A program made the translations under genes and the position numbers. This document shows, piece after piece, positions 34,311 through 42,326 of a DNA stretch of 64,000 nucleotides. The notes beneath the pieces are model-generated. The model ran no database searches, was not told the origin of the DNA, and saw only the letters and a list, made by a program, of their open reading frames with translations. The stretch's first letter is position 1, and each line of letters starts with the position of its first letter. Source of the stretch: Chloroflexi bacterium 54-19 (GTDB taxonomy: Bacteria > Chloroflexota > Chloroflexia > Chloroheliales > Chloroheliaceae); contig MKTJ01000080.1 in NCBI GenBank assembly GCA_001898225.1, positions 1 through 64,000 on the forward strand. Reading direction: 5' to 3'.

Positions 34311-36665
34311 ATGACACTCGATCAAGCGCGGCTGAACCTGATGGACGCTTACTGGCGAGCGGCAAACTACCTGACAGTCGGACAGATTTACTTACAGGCT
34401 AACCCCCTGCTGCGCGAACCCCTCAAAGCGGAACACATCAAACCGCGTCTGCTCGGCCACTGGGGCACCTCGCCCGGCCTGAGCCTGATTTATGTCCACC
34501 TCAACCGGCTTATCCAGGATACCGGGGCAAATGTTATCTACCTGGCCGGACCAGGCCACGGTGGTCCCGCCCTGGTCGCTAACGTCTATCTCGAAGGCAC
34601 ATACAGCGAAATTTATCCCGAAATCACCGAAGACGTAAAGGGGCTGAGCAAGCTTTTCCGGCAGTTCTCGACACCGGGCGGCATCCCCAGCCACGTCAGC
34701 GTGCCCACGCCGGGCTCTATCCACGAAGGGGGCGAACTCGGTTATGTCCTCACCCACGCTTTCGGAGCGGCCTTTGATAATCCCGATTTAATCGTGGCGG
34801 CGGTGGTCGGCGACGGGGAAGCCGAAACCGGGCCGCTGGAAGGCTCCTGGAAGGGGATTCATTATCTCAACCCCGTCCACGACGGCGCGGTCCTGCCAAT
34901 TCTGCATTTAAACGGCTACAAAATCGCCAGCGCCACCGTCCTGGGACGCAGCCCGGACGAGTCGGTCCGGGCCTTGCTGGAAGGGCACGGCTACGAGGTC
35001 TATTTTGTCGAGGGGAGTGACCCCCACCAGATGCACCGCGATTTCGCCGCGACCCTCGACCGGTGTTACACCCGTATCCGGCAAATCCAGCAGGACGCCC
35101 GTACCAGAGGCTTTTCGGTAATCCCCCGCTGGCCTGCTATCGTGATGCGTTCGCCCAAGGGCTGGACCGGCCCTAAAGAGTTGTACGGTCAACAAATCGA
35201 GGGAACTTTCCGGGCCCACCAGGTGCCGTTGCCTGATGTCAAGAAAAAACCGGACCAGCTAAAGATGCTGGAAGACTGGATGCACAGCTACCGCCCAGAA
35301 GAACTCTTTGACGAAAATGGCCGCTTTAGCGCCGAACTGGCCGGACTAGCCCCGAAGGGCAATTTACGGATGGGGGCCAACCCCAACGCTAACGGGGGTA
35401 AGGTGCTGGTAAACCTGAATTTGCCGAGTTTCCGCGATTACGCCATGGCAGTCGAAAAACCGGCCACTGACCGCCAGGAGTCAACCCGGCAGCTTGGCAA
35501 GATGATGCGCGACATTTACAAGCTGAACAAGGCCGAGGCCAACTTCCGGCTTTTCAGTCCCGACGAGGCTAACTCGAACCGGCTCGATAACATCTTTGAG
35601 GTAGAAAACCGGGCCTTTATGGGGCCAATCATCGGGAGCGACGACCATATTTCGCCGGATGGCCGGGTGATGGAGGTTTTAAGTGAGCATAACTGCCAGG
35701 GCTGGCTGGAAGGCTATCTTTTAACCGGACGGCACGGATTGTTTGCTACTTATGAAGCTTTCGCGATGGTTTCGGCCTCAATGACGGTCCAGCATACCAA
35801 GTGGCTGGAGGAAAGCACCAAATTACCCTGGCGGGCCGATGTCGCTTCCCTGAACATTTTGCTGACCTCGACCTGCTGGCGCAACGACCATAACGGCTTT
35901 AGCCACCAGGGGCCGGGCCTGATTGACACGGTAATCTCGAAGAAGGGGACGGTCGCCCGGATTTACCTGCCGCCGGACGCCAACTGTCTCCTTTCGATGG
36001 CCGATCACTGCTTCCGTTCCAAGAATTATGTCAACCTGATAGTAATTGACAAACAACCCCAGTTACAATGGCTCGACATGGAAACGGCGGTCGAACACTG
36101 CCGCCAGGGCGCGTCCATCTGGCAGTGGGCCAGCAACGACCAGGACGGCGAACCGGACGTAGTGCTGGGTTGCGCGGGCGATACCCCGACCATGGAGATT
36201 ATCGCCGCCGCCGAATGGTTGCGTCACAAAATCCCTGAAATGAAAGTCCGAGTGGTAAACGTGGTGGACCTGATGACCCTTTTCCCGGCAGAGGTCCACC
36301 CCCACGGCATGCCCCAGGACCGTTTCGTTGAACTGTTTACCGAGGATAAGCCGGTAGTCTTTGCCTTCCACGGCTACCAGCGGGCCATCCACCAGTTGAT
36401 TCACGGCCAGCCGAACGCCGGGCGGTTCCACGTGCGCGGCTTTAACGAGCAGGGCACCACGACCACGCCTTTCGACATGGTGGTCTTGAACGAAATGAGC
36501 CGTTATCACCTGGCAATGGAGGCGTTGCACCGGGCCCGGAAATTCCACGACCGCGCCCCCGAACTCATCCTGGAATGCCAGGACATGCTGGATAAACACC
36601 AGGCTTATGTCCGCGAACACCTGGAAGACATGCCCGAAATCCAGAACTGGGTCTGGACCGCCTGA
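34311..36665 (+). CDS. xfp: Xylulose-5-phosphate/fructose-6-phosphate phosphoketolase
   Basis: The 784-residue protein matches full-length phosphoketolase with GHWGTSPGLS, GPGHGGPA, EGGELGYVLTHAFGAAFD and the thiamine-diphosphate motif GDGEAETGPLEGSW...LNGYKI, plus a second pyrimidine-type domain and a C-terminal domain. It cleaves xylulose-5-P or fructose-6-P with phosphate to acetyl phosphate and glyceraldehyde-3-P or erythrose-4-P. AGGAGAAAAGG precedes the ATG. The transcript probably ends at the hairpin 36843-36886. Confidence 0.96.
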   Translation: MTLDQARLNLMDAYWRAANYLTVGQIYLQANPLLREPLKAEHIKPRLLGHWGTSPGLSLIYVHLNRLIQDTGANVIYLAGPGHGGPALVANVYLEGTYSEIYPEITEDVKGLSKLFRQFSTPGGIPSHVSVPTPGSIHEGGELGYVLTHAFGAAFDNPDLIVAAVVGDGEAETGPLEGSWKGIHYLNPVHDGAVLPILHLNGYKIASATVLGRSPDESVRALLEGHGYEVYFVEGSDPHQMHRDFAATLDRCYTRIRQIQQDARTRGFSVIPRWPAIVMRSPKGWTGPKELYGQQIEGTFRAHQVPLPDVKKKPDQLKMLEDWMHSYRPEELFDENGRFSAELAGLAPKGNLRMGANPNANGGKVLVNLNLPSFRDYAMAVEKPATDRQESTRQLGKMMRDIYKLNKAEANFRLFSPDEANSNRLDNIFEVENRAFMGPIIGSDDHISPDGRVMEVLSEHNCQGWLEGYLLTGRHGLFATYEAFAMVSASMTVQHTKWLEESTKLPWRADVASLNILLTSTCWRNDHNGFSHQGPGLIDTVISKKGTVARIYLPPDANCLLSMADHCFRSKNYVNLIVIDKQPQLQWLDMETAVEHCRQGASIWQWASNDQDGEPDVVLGCAGDTPTMEIIAAAEWLRHKIPEMKVRVVNVVDLMTLFPAEVHPHGMPQDRFVELFTEDKPVVFAFHGYQRAIHQLIHGQPNAGRFHVRGFNEQGTTTTPFDMVVLNEMSRYHLAMEALHRARKFHDRAPELILECQDMLDKHQAYVREHLEDMPEIQNWVWTA

Positions 36666-36687
36666 TACCAGGATAAGGTTAAGGACT

Positions 36688-36784
36688 TGTCATTCCGAGT
36701 GGCAGCGAGGAATCCGGGGCGTTGGACAAAATAGCGGTCAATTGGGCTGAGAATCGAAATTACTTAACTTGGCTTGGAATGACA
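36688..36784. repeat. MITE-like inverted-repeat element, copy 1
   Basis: Ninety-seven bases bounded by TGTCATTCC (36688-36696) and GGAATGACA (36776-36784). Internally it contains GAGGAATC and CGTTGGACAA, both shared with copies near 47.5 kb and 60.8 kb. It has no coding capacity. Confidence 0.65.
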
Positions 36785-36842
36785 GGTATCTTTGGTGAAA
36801 GAGGGAAAACAGAGGGGTAACTTATAACTTTGAGTGGTTCAG

Positions 36843-36886
36843 GTATTTACGAATTGCGGCGTTGCAGTTCGTAAATATCTTTTTTA
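36843..36886 (+). terminator. Terminator shared by xfp and the convergent MFS gene
   Basis: GTATTTACGAA (about 36843-36853) pairs with TTCGTAAATATC (36868-36879), followed by TTTTTT. Confidence 0.8.
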
Positions 36887-36897
36887 TACCCGGCGTT

Positions 36898-38145
36898 TCA
36901 GGAGCGCGCCAGGCGGAGTTGGACCCCCAGGCTAACCGCTGCCGCCAGGACAACCAGGATGCCGTAGCCGGTCACAGTTGCCAGCAGACCAAAGAAGCCA
37001 ATCAGGATACCCGCGGCGAGGGCCGGGGCCCCTAAAGCCAGGTAGTTGACCAGGTATATCCCGGCGAAAAGTTCGGCCCGGCGCGAAGGGACTGCCAGCG
37101 GGCCAAGCGTCCGTAAAATCCCTGAGAAGGAAGCGCCAAACCCGGCCCCGCTACCTATGGCCCCAAGCACCAGCAACGGGAACCAACCCACCAGGACGGA
37201 AACGGTCGTAATGGCCGCACCTACCAGGGCCACAACTGTTCCCAGCAGGATAGCCCGGCGCGGCGTTAGCCGGCTCGAAAGAAGACTGGTAACAGTCCCG
37301 GCGGTTGGCGGGACGGCCACCAGAAAGCCGTTGATCAGGCCGTCTTCGATATGGAAGATGCCACGCAGGATAGAAGGCCCCAGGCCAAAGAACAGCCCTG
37401 CCAGCATCCAGGTCGCCGTCAGTACAAAACTACTGCCGATAAACTCGCGCCGGGCCTGGACCGGGACGGATAAACGAGGTTTGAGCGAGGCCAGCGCGCC
37501 CGGACGCCGCTCGACCGTTTCGATTGAGAAGACCAGGACGGCTATCGAAAGGACAAACATGGCCGCCAAAAACCCGAAGATTAAAAGGCTCGGCGCTTGC
37601 GAGAACTGGATCGCCATCCCGGTCACGATAGCGCCCAGGGCCAGGCCGCCGATAGGCGCGGTACTCCCGATAAGCGCCCCAAATTTCTTATGCCGCTCCG
37701 GGGCCAACTCGACAATTGCGGCGGTAAAGGTGCTGGTGGCGGCCCCGGTCGCGATACCCTGGACGGCCCTGGCAAGGATAATCCAGCTAATGTCACTGGC
37801 GAAGACAAACAGCAGCATCGAGACAATCTCGGTCAGGAGAGCGCCGATTAAAATGGGCCGGCGTCCGAGATAATCCGAGAAAGAACCGGCAAAAAGCAAA
37901 GTGGTAATCAAAGTTATAGCGTAGATGGCAAAAGCGACGGTTAAAATCCAGGCCGGAAAATGCCATTCTTGCTGGTAAACCACAAACAAAGGACTGGGTG
38001 CGCCTGAGGCGAAGGTGATACCAACCAGGGCCAACGCTGCCCCGATAAACGAGGCCATCGGGGGTAAAGCCCAGCCCGCCCGGCGACTCTTCTCACCCGG
38101 CATTTTTTCAATAATGGTGGTATTATTTGGGTTAGTGGACAACAT
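36898..38145 (-). CDS. Major facilitator superfamily transporter, probable drug efflux
   Basis: The 415-residue protein has twelve predicted helices. MFS motifs are visible: the loop 2-3 motif GSFSDYLGRRPILI and the helix-5 region GGLALGAIVTG. Proton-driven export of small molecules is the likely role. It is transcribed divergently from a TetR repressor with two near-identical operator dyads between them, so ligand-responsive repression of efflux is expected. The ATG follows GGGAGATAAT. Confidence 0.87.
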   Translation of the reverse strand: MLSTNPNNTTIIEKMPGEKSRRAGWALPPMASFIGAALALVGITFASGAPSPLFVVYQQEWHFPAWILTVAFAIYAITLITTLLFAGSFSDYLGRRPILIGALLTEIVSMLLFVFASDISWIILARAVQGIATGAATSTFTAAIVELAPERHKKFGALIGSTAPIGGLALGAIVTGMAIQFSQAPSLLIFGFLAAMFVLSIAVLVFSIETVERRPGALASLKPRLSVPVQARREFIGSSFVLTATWMLAGLFFGLGPSILRGIFHIEDGLINGFLVAVPPTAGTVTSLLSSRLTPRRAILLGTVVALVGAAITTVSVLVGWFPLLVLGAIGSGAGFGASFSGILRTLGPLAVPSRRAELFAGIYLVNYLALGAPALAAGILIGFFGLLATVTGYGILVVLAAAVSLGVQLRLARS

Positions 38146-38177
38146 ATTATCTCCCGCATTTTTATAATGATTGTTTC

Positions 38178-38255
38178 TTAATGCAAATCTCTTTGCTTTT
38201 ATGGTTTGAATTGTAGCACTACTTTATCGTTAATGCAAATGATTTTGCTTTAATT
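38178..38255. promoter_or_regulatory. Twin operator dyads between MFS and tetR
   Basis: GCAAATCTCTTTGC (38183-38196) and GCAAATGATTTTGC (38235-38248), each within TTAATGCAAAT...TTTGCTTT, share GCAAA-N4-TTTGC symmetry. Centres are 52 bp apart, five helical turns. They are likely binding sites for the adjacent TetR. Confidence 0.7.
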
Positions 38256-38297
38256 AGGTATTAATGCTTAAAAAATAGGCTTTTTACAGGTTTGTTG

Positions 38298-38306
38298 TGG
38301 TATAAT
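38298..38306 (+). promoter_or_regulatory. Extended -10 promoter giving a leaderless tetR mRNA
   Basis: TGGTATAAT (38298-38306) ends six bases before ATG 38313, so transcription is expected to start at or within a base or two of the start codon. There is no ribosome-binding site. Confidence 0.6.
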
Positions 38307-38312
38307 CAAATT

Positions 38313-38888
38313 ATGGAAACATTAAGTGTAAAAAATAAAAGAACCGGGGGCCGCAGCGCGCACGTAATGGCGTCTATCCGGGCTGCCGTCGAGGAATTGA
38401 TAAAAGAGGTGGGCCGGGAGCGAATTACCATCCCGATGGTAGCGGAACGGGCCGGGGTCAACCCGACCAGCATCTACCGGCGCTGGGAAGATTTGCCCAC
38501 CCTCATAAACGATATTGCTACCTACCGGCTCGACCCCACCCGTACTCTACCCAATACCGGGGATTTGCGGAAAGATTTGACCGGTTGGGCCAATGAGTTG
38601 GTCGCCCACTATCGCAAACCCGTAAACGCGGCCCTGTTGCGAGGAGGAGCGTCCGTGGCCGGGGAGACCGACTCGGACTGTCTGCGGAACCGCCGGGGCG
38701 AGGTGGAGGTTTTGCTCGGCCAGGGTAATTCGGAGGGCTTCACGGCGGAGCAGGTGATGGACCACGTGGTAGCACCCATCGTTTACCGGGTAATTTTCCA
38801 TCCCTGGGACCTGGACGACCGGACCGCCGAAAAGCTGGTGGCAGACCTTTTTAGCCTGCACCGGGCCGAACTTTTTTCTTCCCTCTAG
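38313..38888 (+). CDS. TetR family repressor of the MFS pump
   Basis: The 191-residue protein starts METLSVKNKR; the upstream in-frame TTG (38292) overlaps the -10 box and is rejected. The helix-turn-helix spans about residues 20-62 (ITIPMVAERAGVNPTSIYRRWEDLPTLI). The C-terminal half (about 80-190) is the ligand-binding helical domain. Divergence from the pump and the two shared operators support local autoregulated repression. The mRNA looks leaderless. A terminator at 38913-38936 follows. Confidence 0.87.
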   Translation: METLSVKNKRTGGRSAHVMASIRAAVEELIKEVGRERITIPMVAERAGVNPTSIYRRWEDLPTLINDIATYRLDPTRTLPNTGDLRKDLTGWANELVAHYRKPVNAALLRGGASVAGETDSDCLRNRRGEVEVLLGQGNSEGFTAEQVMDHVVAPIVYRVIFHPWDLDDRTAEKLVADLFSLHRAELFSSL

Positions 38889-38912
38889 GCCTTTGAAATT
38901 AAGAAGCACCAA

Positions 38913-38936
38913 AAAACCGCCCTCTAAGGCGGTTTT
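38913..38936 (+). terminator. Terminator of tetR
   Basis: AAAACCGCC (38913-38921), loop CTCTAA, GGCGGTTTT (38928-38936), with A and T runs on either side, so it can act in both directions. Confidence 0.9.
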
Positions 38937-38964
38937 ATTTTCCCTAAAAAGACACAAAATATAA

Positions 38965-39066
38965 CAACACCCGGCGCTTCATTGCGTAATCCGAACGGGT
39001 GACTTGGTGTGAATCCGGTCTGGGGACGGCCCTAATCCGCCCTGGTCTGCCTCAAAAGGCCGATAC
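38965..39066 (+). other. Structured intergenic segment of unknown function
   Basis: Two convergent genes flank about 100 bases of dense pairing: CACCCG with CGGGTG (38968-38973 / 38996-39001), ACACC with GGTGT, and CGGCC with GGCCG toward the 3' end. The stretch GGGTGACTTGGTGTGAATCCGG resembles the cobalamin riboswitch core, but the B12 box is not convincing and no plus-strand gene follows. Confidence 0.35.
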
Positions 39067-39071
39067 AGCTC

Positions 39072-39257
39072 TTATTGCAACATCCAGCGCGGGTCTACTT
39101 CATGCAGTTCCCCACGGTGAGTTATATTACTCCAGGCTTTCCCGGCAAAGCGGTTAGCCAGACTGGAGATAGCGGCGCCTAGGGCCACCCCGGCAACACT
39201 GCCGATTAAGACCCCAATAATAAGACTGCTGTTAGAATTGTTTGCCTGGTTTTGCAT
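39072..39257 (-). CDS. YtxH-like small membrane protein
   Basis: The 61-residue protein has an Asn/Gln-rich start, one glycine-rich helix (about 11-33; LIIGVLIGSVAGVALGA) and a short basic tail. The size and helix resemble YtxH/general stress small membrane proteins; the assignment is by pattern only. It probably forms its own small transcript upstream of the structured segment at 38965-39066. Confidence 0.55.
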   Translation of the reverse strand: MQNQANNSNSSLIIGVLIGSVAGVALGAAISSLANRFAGKAWSNITHRGELHEVDPRWMLQ

Positions 39258-39392
39258 AGTATCCTTTTACCCTGGTTGATAGTAGCCCTCGTTGTCGGGA
39301 GGAATTTAGCTACTGTAAGTTAAAAAAGACTAGAGACCTTATACAATATAAACACTTTTTAAGCAAGAATTGTTCCGCGAATTAATATTTTT

Positions 39393-39737
39393 TTACTGGA
39401 CCACCAGCAAAGTCTGGGCTCCTGCCCACAGTTTATCCAGGCTATAATACTCTCGTTCGGCGACCGTGAATATGTGGACAATCACGTCTCCATAATCGAG
39501 TAAGACCCAGCGACCCTGGTCAATTCCCTCGCGGCTGCGCGGGCTTATCTCCTGTTTATCCAGTTCTTCTTCAATATCACGGGCGATAGCTTTAACCTGT
39601 CGTTCGCTATTACCGCTACAAATTACAAAATAATCGGCCAGTACGGAAACCTTGCGAATGTCCAGCAGTACGATATTTTCCGCTTTTTTCTCATCCGCTA
39701 CATCTACAATGGCACGAGCCAGGTCAATCGGTTCGAT
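39393..39737 (-). CDS. rsfS: Ribosomal silencing factor RsfS, apparent ATC start
   Basis: The 114-residue product is a clear RsfS/Iojap protein: DLARAIVDVADEKKAENIV, ADYFVICSGNSERQVKAIA, GRWVLLDYGDVIVHIF and REYYSLDKLW. RsfS binds uL14 (L14) and blocks subunit joining when nutrients are scarce. There is no ATG, GTG or TTG before the conserved domain; the frame is closed by TGA 27 bases upstream of ATC 39737. AAAGGAG (39746-39752) stands eight bases before the ATC, exactly where a start is expected. A TATAAT box lies at 39774-39779 (minus strand). An AUC initiator would be very rare. Confidence 0.85.
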   Translation of the reverse strand: MEPIDLARAIVDVADEKKAENIVLLDIRKVSVLADYFVICSGNSERQVKAIARDIEEELDKQEISPRSREGIDQGRWVLLDYGDVIVHIFTVAEREYYSLDKLWAGAQTLLVVQ

Positions 39738-39846
39738 AAGAGTTACTCCTTTGAAACATCAATTTAATTACGAATTATACAGCAACGGGCGAGTTAGCTG
39801 TCTACCGCTACCCGCCCGCTGCCGCTTTCAGACGTTTTATGCCGGG

Positions 39847-40431
39847 TTAGTTGGTAGTATTGCCCGCATCCGAAGCTGGGGTAGTCGAGCTTTCAGGCGG
39901 GGTCTGGGACTTTTTATACAGGTAGTAACCTGCGCCACCTGCGATACCAAGAACCCACAGTGACGGCGGCAACCCCAGGAGGCGGAAGCCTTTTTTCTTG
40001 CCCTGCAACTGGCCGAGAGTCTCGCTCAGTTTGACAATATTTTCGGTGGTGGCAGCCATGTTTCGCAAAATCAGCGACATGGTGTCTTCGTCGGCGGCTT
40101 TCTTCAATAGGTCTTTGTAGTCAACCAGCGACTGGCGTTCTTTCTTCTGCAACAACTTGAGGGCGTCCGTCGAATTCTTGGTGGAAGCCACCGCTTCCCA
40201 GCCCTTTTTCAGTTGGTCGCGCAGGCCCGGCACCGGGAATTTCCCGCCAACCGAGGTCAATTTGCCCCCGGCTTCTTCCAGATTGGCTTCGTGACTCTCG
40301 CGCAACTGGCTTAGAAGAGATTTGACATCGGTTTCTTTTACTTTGCCAATCGCGACCGCGAGGGCGTTCGCCGCCAATTGTTCGCCTTCGACTACTTTCT
40401 TAAGCGTTTTTTGCGCTTTACCGTTCGCCAT
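39847..40431 (-). CDS. Ferritin-like helical protein with C-terminal membrane anchor
   Basis: The 194-residue protein has four long helices (about 1-145) with RESHEANLEEAGGKL spacing reminiscent of DUF2383/DUF892 ferritin-like stress proteins, then a transmembrane helix (about 155-170) and a Ser/Thr/Pro tail. No complete di-iron ExxH set is obvious. A perfect AAAGGAGG lies upstream of the ATG. Divergent from the MarR regulator; function unknown. Confidence 0.65.
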   Translation of the reverse strand: MANGKAQKTLKKVVEGEQLAANALAVAIGKVKETDVKSLLSQLRESHEANLEEAGGKLTSVGGKFPVPGLRDQLKKGWEAVASTKNSTDALKLLQKKERQSLVDYKDLLKKAADEDTMSLILRNMAATTENIVKLSETLGQLQGKKKGFRLLGLPPSLWVLGIAGGAGYYLYKKSQTPPESSTTPASDAGNTTN

Positions 40432-40708
40432 TAAAGTTGCCTCCTTTATTCGGACGTTAGCCGGGTTTCGGGCCGGAAGTCCGGTTCGTTTCTTTATCTA
40501 TTAACGGCCAGGGGCCAATATTGTTTCGCTTTTGATGAAGCACATTTTATGCCGCTAATCCAACTGTTTCCTGGTTTTTAGACGTGACAACCGGACACTA
40601 GCTTAGCTCAATTACGGCCAAATTGCAACTTAATATACGTAAAAGAAATGAATATGTTCTATTTTTCCGGTGAGATTTGGATTAAAAGTTTTTTGCCGGA
40701 TTAAATCC
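40432..40708. other. Intergenic region, nothing recognised
   Basis: Between the ferritin-like gene and the MarR promoter there is an AT-rich stretch without coding frames, repeats or strong hairpins. Confidence 0.5.
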
Positions 40709-40759
40709 TTGACAATTAACTAGGTAACTAGCTAAAATGGATTGCTAGCTATCTAGCAA
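40709..40759 (+). promoter_or_regulatory. Promoter and operator of the MarR-epimerase operon
   Basis: TTGACA (40709-40714), 18-bp spacer, TAAAAT (40733-40738). The dyad TTGCTAG-CTAT-CTAGCAA (40742-40759) covers the transcription start. A related TAACTAGGTAACTAG direct repeat lies in the spacer. MarR proteins bind such dyads, so autoregulation is likely. Confidence 0.75.
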
Positions 40760-40877
40760 TTATTTGCTTGATCCTGGAGCAGCCGACCCTTCTAACCCGG
40801 TGCAACTTTCTTAACCGCCGTCATATGGGTAACTGAAAGAAATCTTTCTCCTGGAAATCAACGAAAGGAGGCCAATA

Positions 40878-41312
40878 ATTAGCGAATCAACCTATAACAA
40901 CCACCTCGGCCACGCCGTCAAACGGCTTTACGGCCTGATGGGGCAAGCTTTTAACGAGGTGCTGCGGCCTTACGGGGTAGCCCGCAGTCAGTGGTACATG
41001 CTCAACTATATCTACCACACCCCCAATCTGACCCAGAAAGAACTGCTCGACGTGATGCAGGTAAAGTCGGCCACCCTCACCGCCGCCCTGAATGTCCTTG
41101 AGCAAAAAGGCTGGATTGACCGGCAGTCGCACCAGGGCGACCACCGGGTCAAAGAAATCCGCTTAACCCAGGCGGGTCGCAGGCTCTGGGAGAGCCTACC
41201 GGACCCTATTGTAGAAGTGCGAGCCCGGATGCTCCAGGGTATCAGCGCCGAAGAAGAACAGGCCGCCCGCACCATCCTGGATAAGGCTATCACCAACCTG
41301 GAACATTTTTAG
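40878..41312 (+). CDS. MarR family transcriptional regulator, apparent ATT start
   Basis: The 144-residue protein has the MarR dimer helices and winged helix (ARSQWYMLNYI, LTQKELLDVMQVKSATLTAALNVLEQKGWIDR, GDHRVKEIRLTQAG). The first canonical start in frame is ATG 40938, which would remove helix 1 and leaves no ribosome-binding site. ATT 40878 is preceded at six bases by a perfect AAAGGAGG (40864-40871) and restores the conserved N-terminal helix (LGHAVKRLYGLMGQAF). It lies 20 bp upstream of the epimerase gene and both share the operator at 40742-40759. Confidence 0.85.
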   Translation: MSESTYNNHLGHAVKRLYGLMGQAFNEVLRPYGVARSQWYMLNYIYHTPNLTQKELLDVMQVKSATLTAALNVLEQKGWIDRQSHQGDHRVKEIRLTQAGRRLWESLPDPIVEVRARMLQGISAEEEQAARTILDKAITNLEHF

Positions 41313-41332
41313 CGGCAGGAAGGAGAGACTTT

Positions 41333-42307
41333 ATGATTCTGATTACCGGCGGACTGGGATTTGTCGGGGCTAACACCGCCCAGGCGTTACTCGACCTGGG
41401 CGAAAGCTGTGTCCTGACCCGCCACAACAACGATTACATCCCGGCCTTCCTGGCCGATTACCTCGACCGGCAGGTCTTCATCGAGCCAGTGGACGTGACC
41501 GATTACCTGGCCTTAACCGGGCTTGGCAAAAAATACCCTATTAGCGGAATTGTCCATCTGACCACCGGGAGCATGCAGGCCGGGCGAGGGTCGAGCGCAC
41601 TCGAACTGGCAAAAGACCTTGAGAACACCATCCATAGTATCGCGACGGTTGTCCAGGCCGCCCACGACTGGCAGGTCAGGCGGGTTTCAATTGCGGGGGC
41701 GCCGGTCATCTATAACGGTGTCACCACACTGCCCTGGCGCGACGACCAACCGCTCCCCCTGACGGCGGCCTTCCCGATGGAGGCCGCGAAGAAATGCGGC
41801 GAAATCGTGGCAAGTTATCTCGGTCTGTACGCCCAGGTCGAATGTATAGAAATCCGGCTGGCGGCAATGTACGGCCCCAATTACAACCCGGCCCGGAGCA
41901 GCCTGGTAGGTCGATTGGTCCACGCCGCTGTCAAAGGTAAAGACCCCGACCTCGGCAGCATCCGGTTTGGCTCGGTCTACGCCGCCGACAGTGGCGACCA
42001 ATGTTACATCAAAGATGCCGCCAGGGGTATTGCCCTTTTGCAAACAGCGGAAAAACTAAACCACCATGTCTACAATGTTTCCAGTGGCCGTCCGACCACA
42101 AACCGGGACATCGTAACGGCTGTACAGAAAATCATTCCGGGCTTTGAGGTAAATTTGCCGGAAGGGCACATGCCGGGTCTTGCGCCGGAACCGTGGTATT
42201 TTGATATTGCAAGGGTGCAGGAAGAAACCGGCTACCGGCCCCAATTCGATATTGAGGCCGGTGTTTCAGATTACATCGAGTGGCTGCGGGCGGGTAACGA
42301 ACGCTAA
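41333..42307 (+). CDS. NAD-dependent epimerase/dehydratase (extended SDR)
   Basis: The 324-residue protein starts MILITGGLGFVGANT, the extended SDR GxxGxxG motif. The usual active-site YxxxK is not visible: the region expected to hold it reads FPMEAAKKCGEIVASY, with Met in place of the catalytic Tyr. The second half resembles sugar-nucleotide epimerases (RLAAMYGPNYNP). The substrate is unknown and the loss of Tyr questions full activity. It is co-transcribed with the MarR regulator. AGGAGAG precedes the ATG. Confidence 0.8.
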   Translation: MILITGGLGFVGANTAQALLDLGESCVLTRHNNDYIPAFLADYLDRQVFIEPVDVTDYLALTGLGKKYPISGIVHLTTGSMQAGRGSSALELAKDLENTIHSIATVVQAAHDWQVRRVSIAGAPVIYNGVTTLPWRDDQPLPLTAAFPMEAAKKCGEIVASYLGLYAQVECIEIRLAAMYGPNYNPARSSLVGRLVHAAVKGKDPDLGSIRFGSVYAADSGDQCYIKDAARGIALLQTAEKLNHHVYNVSSGRPTTNRDIVTAVQKIIPGFEVNLPEGHMPGLAPEPWYFDIARVQEETGYRPQFDIEAGVSDYIEWLRAGNER

Positions 42308-42326
42308 AGTGGAATAATCCCCAGGG

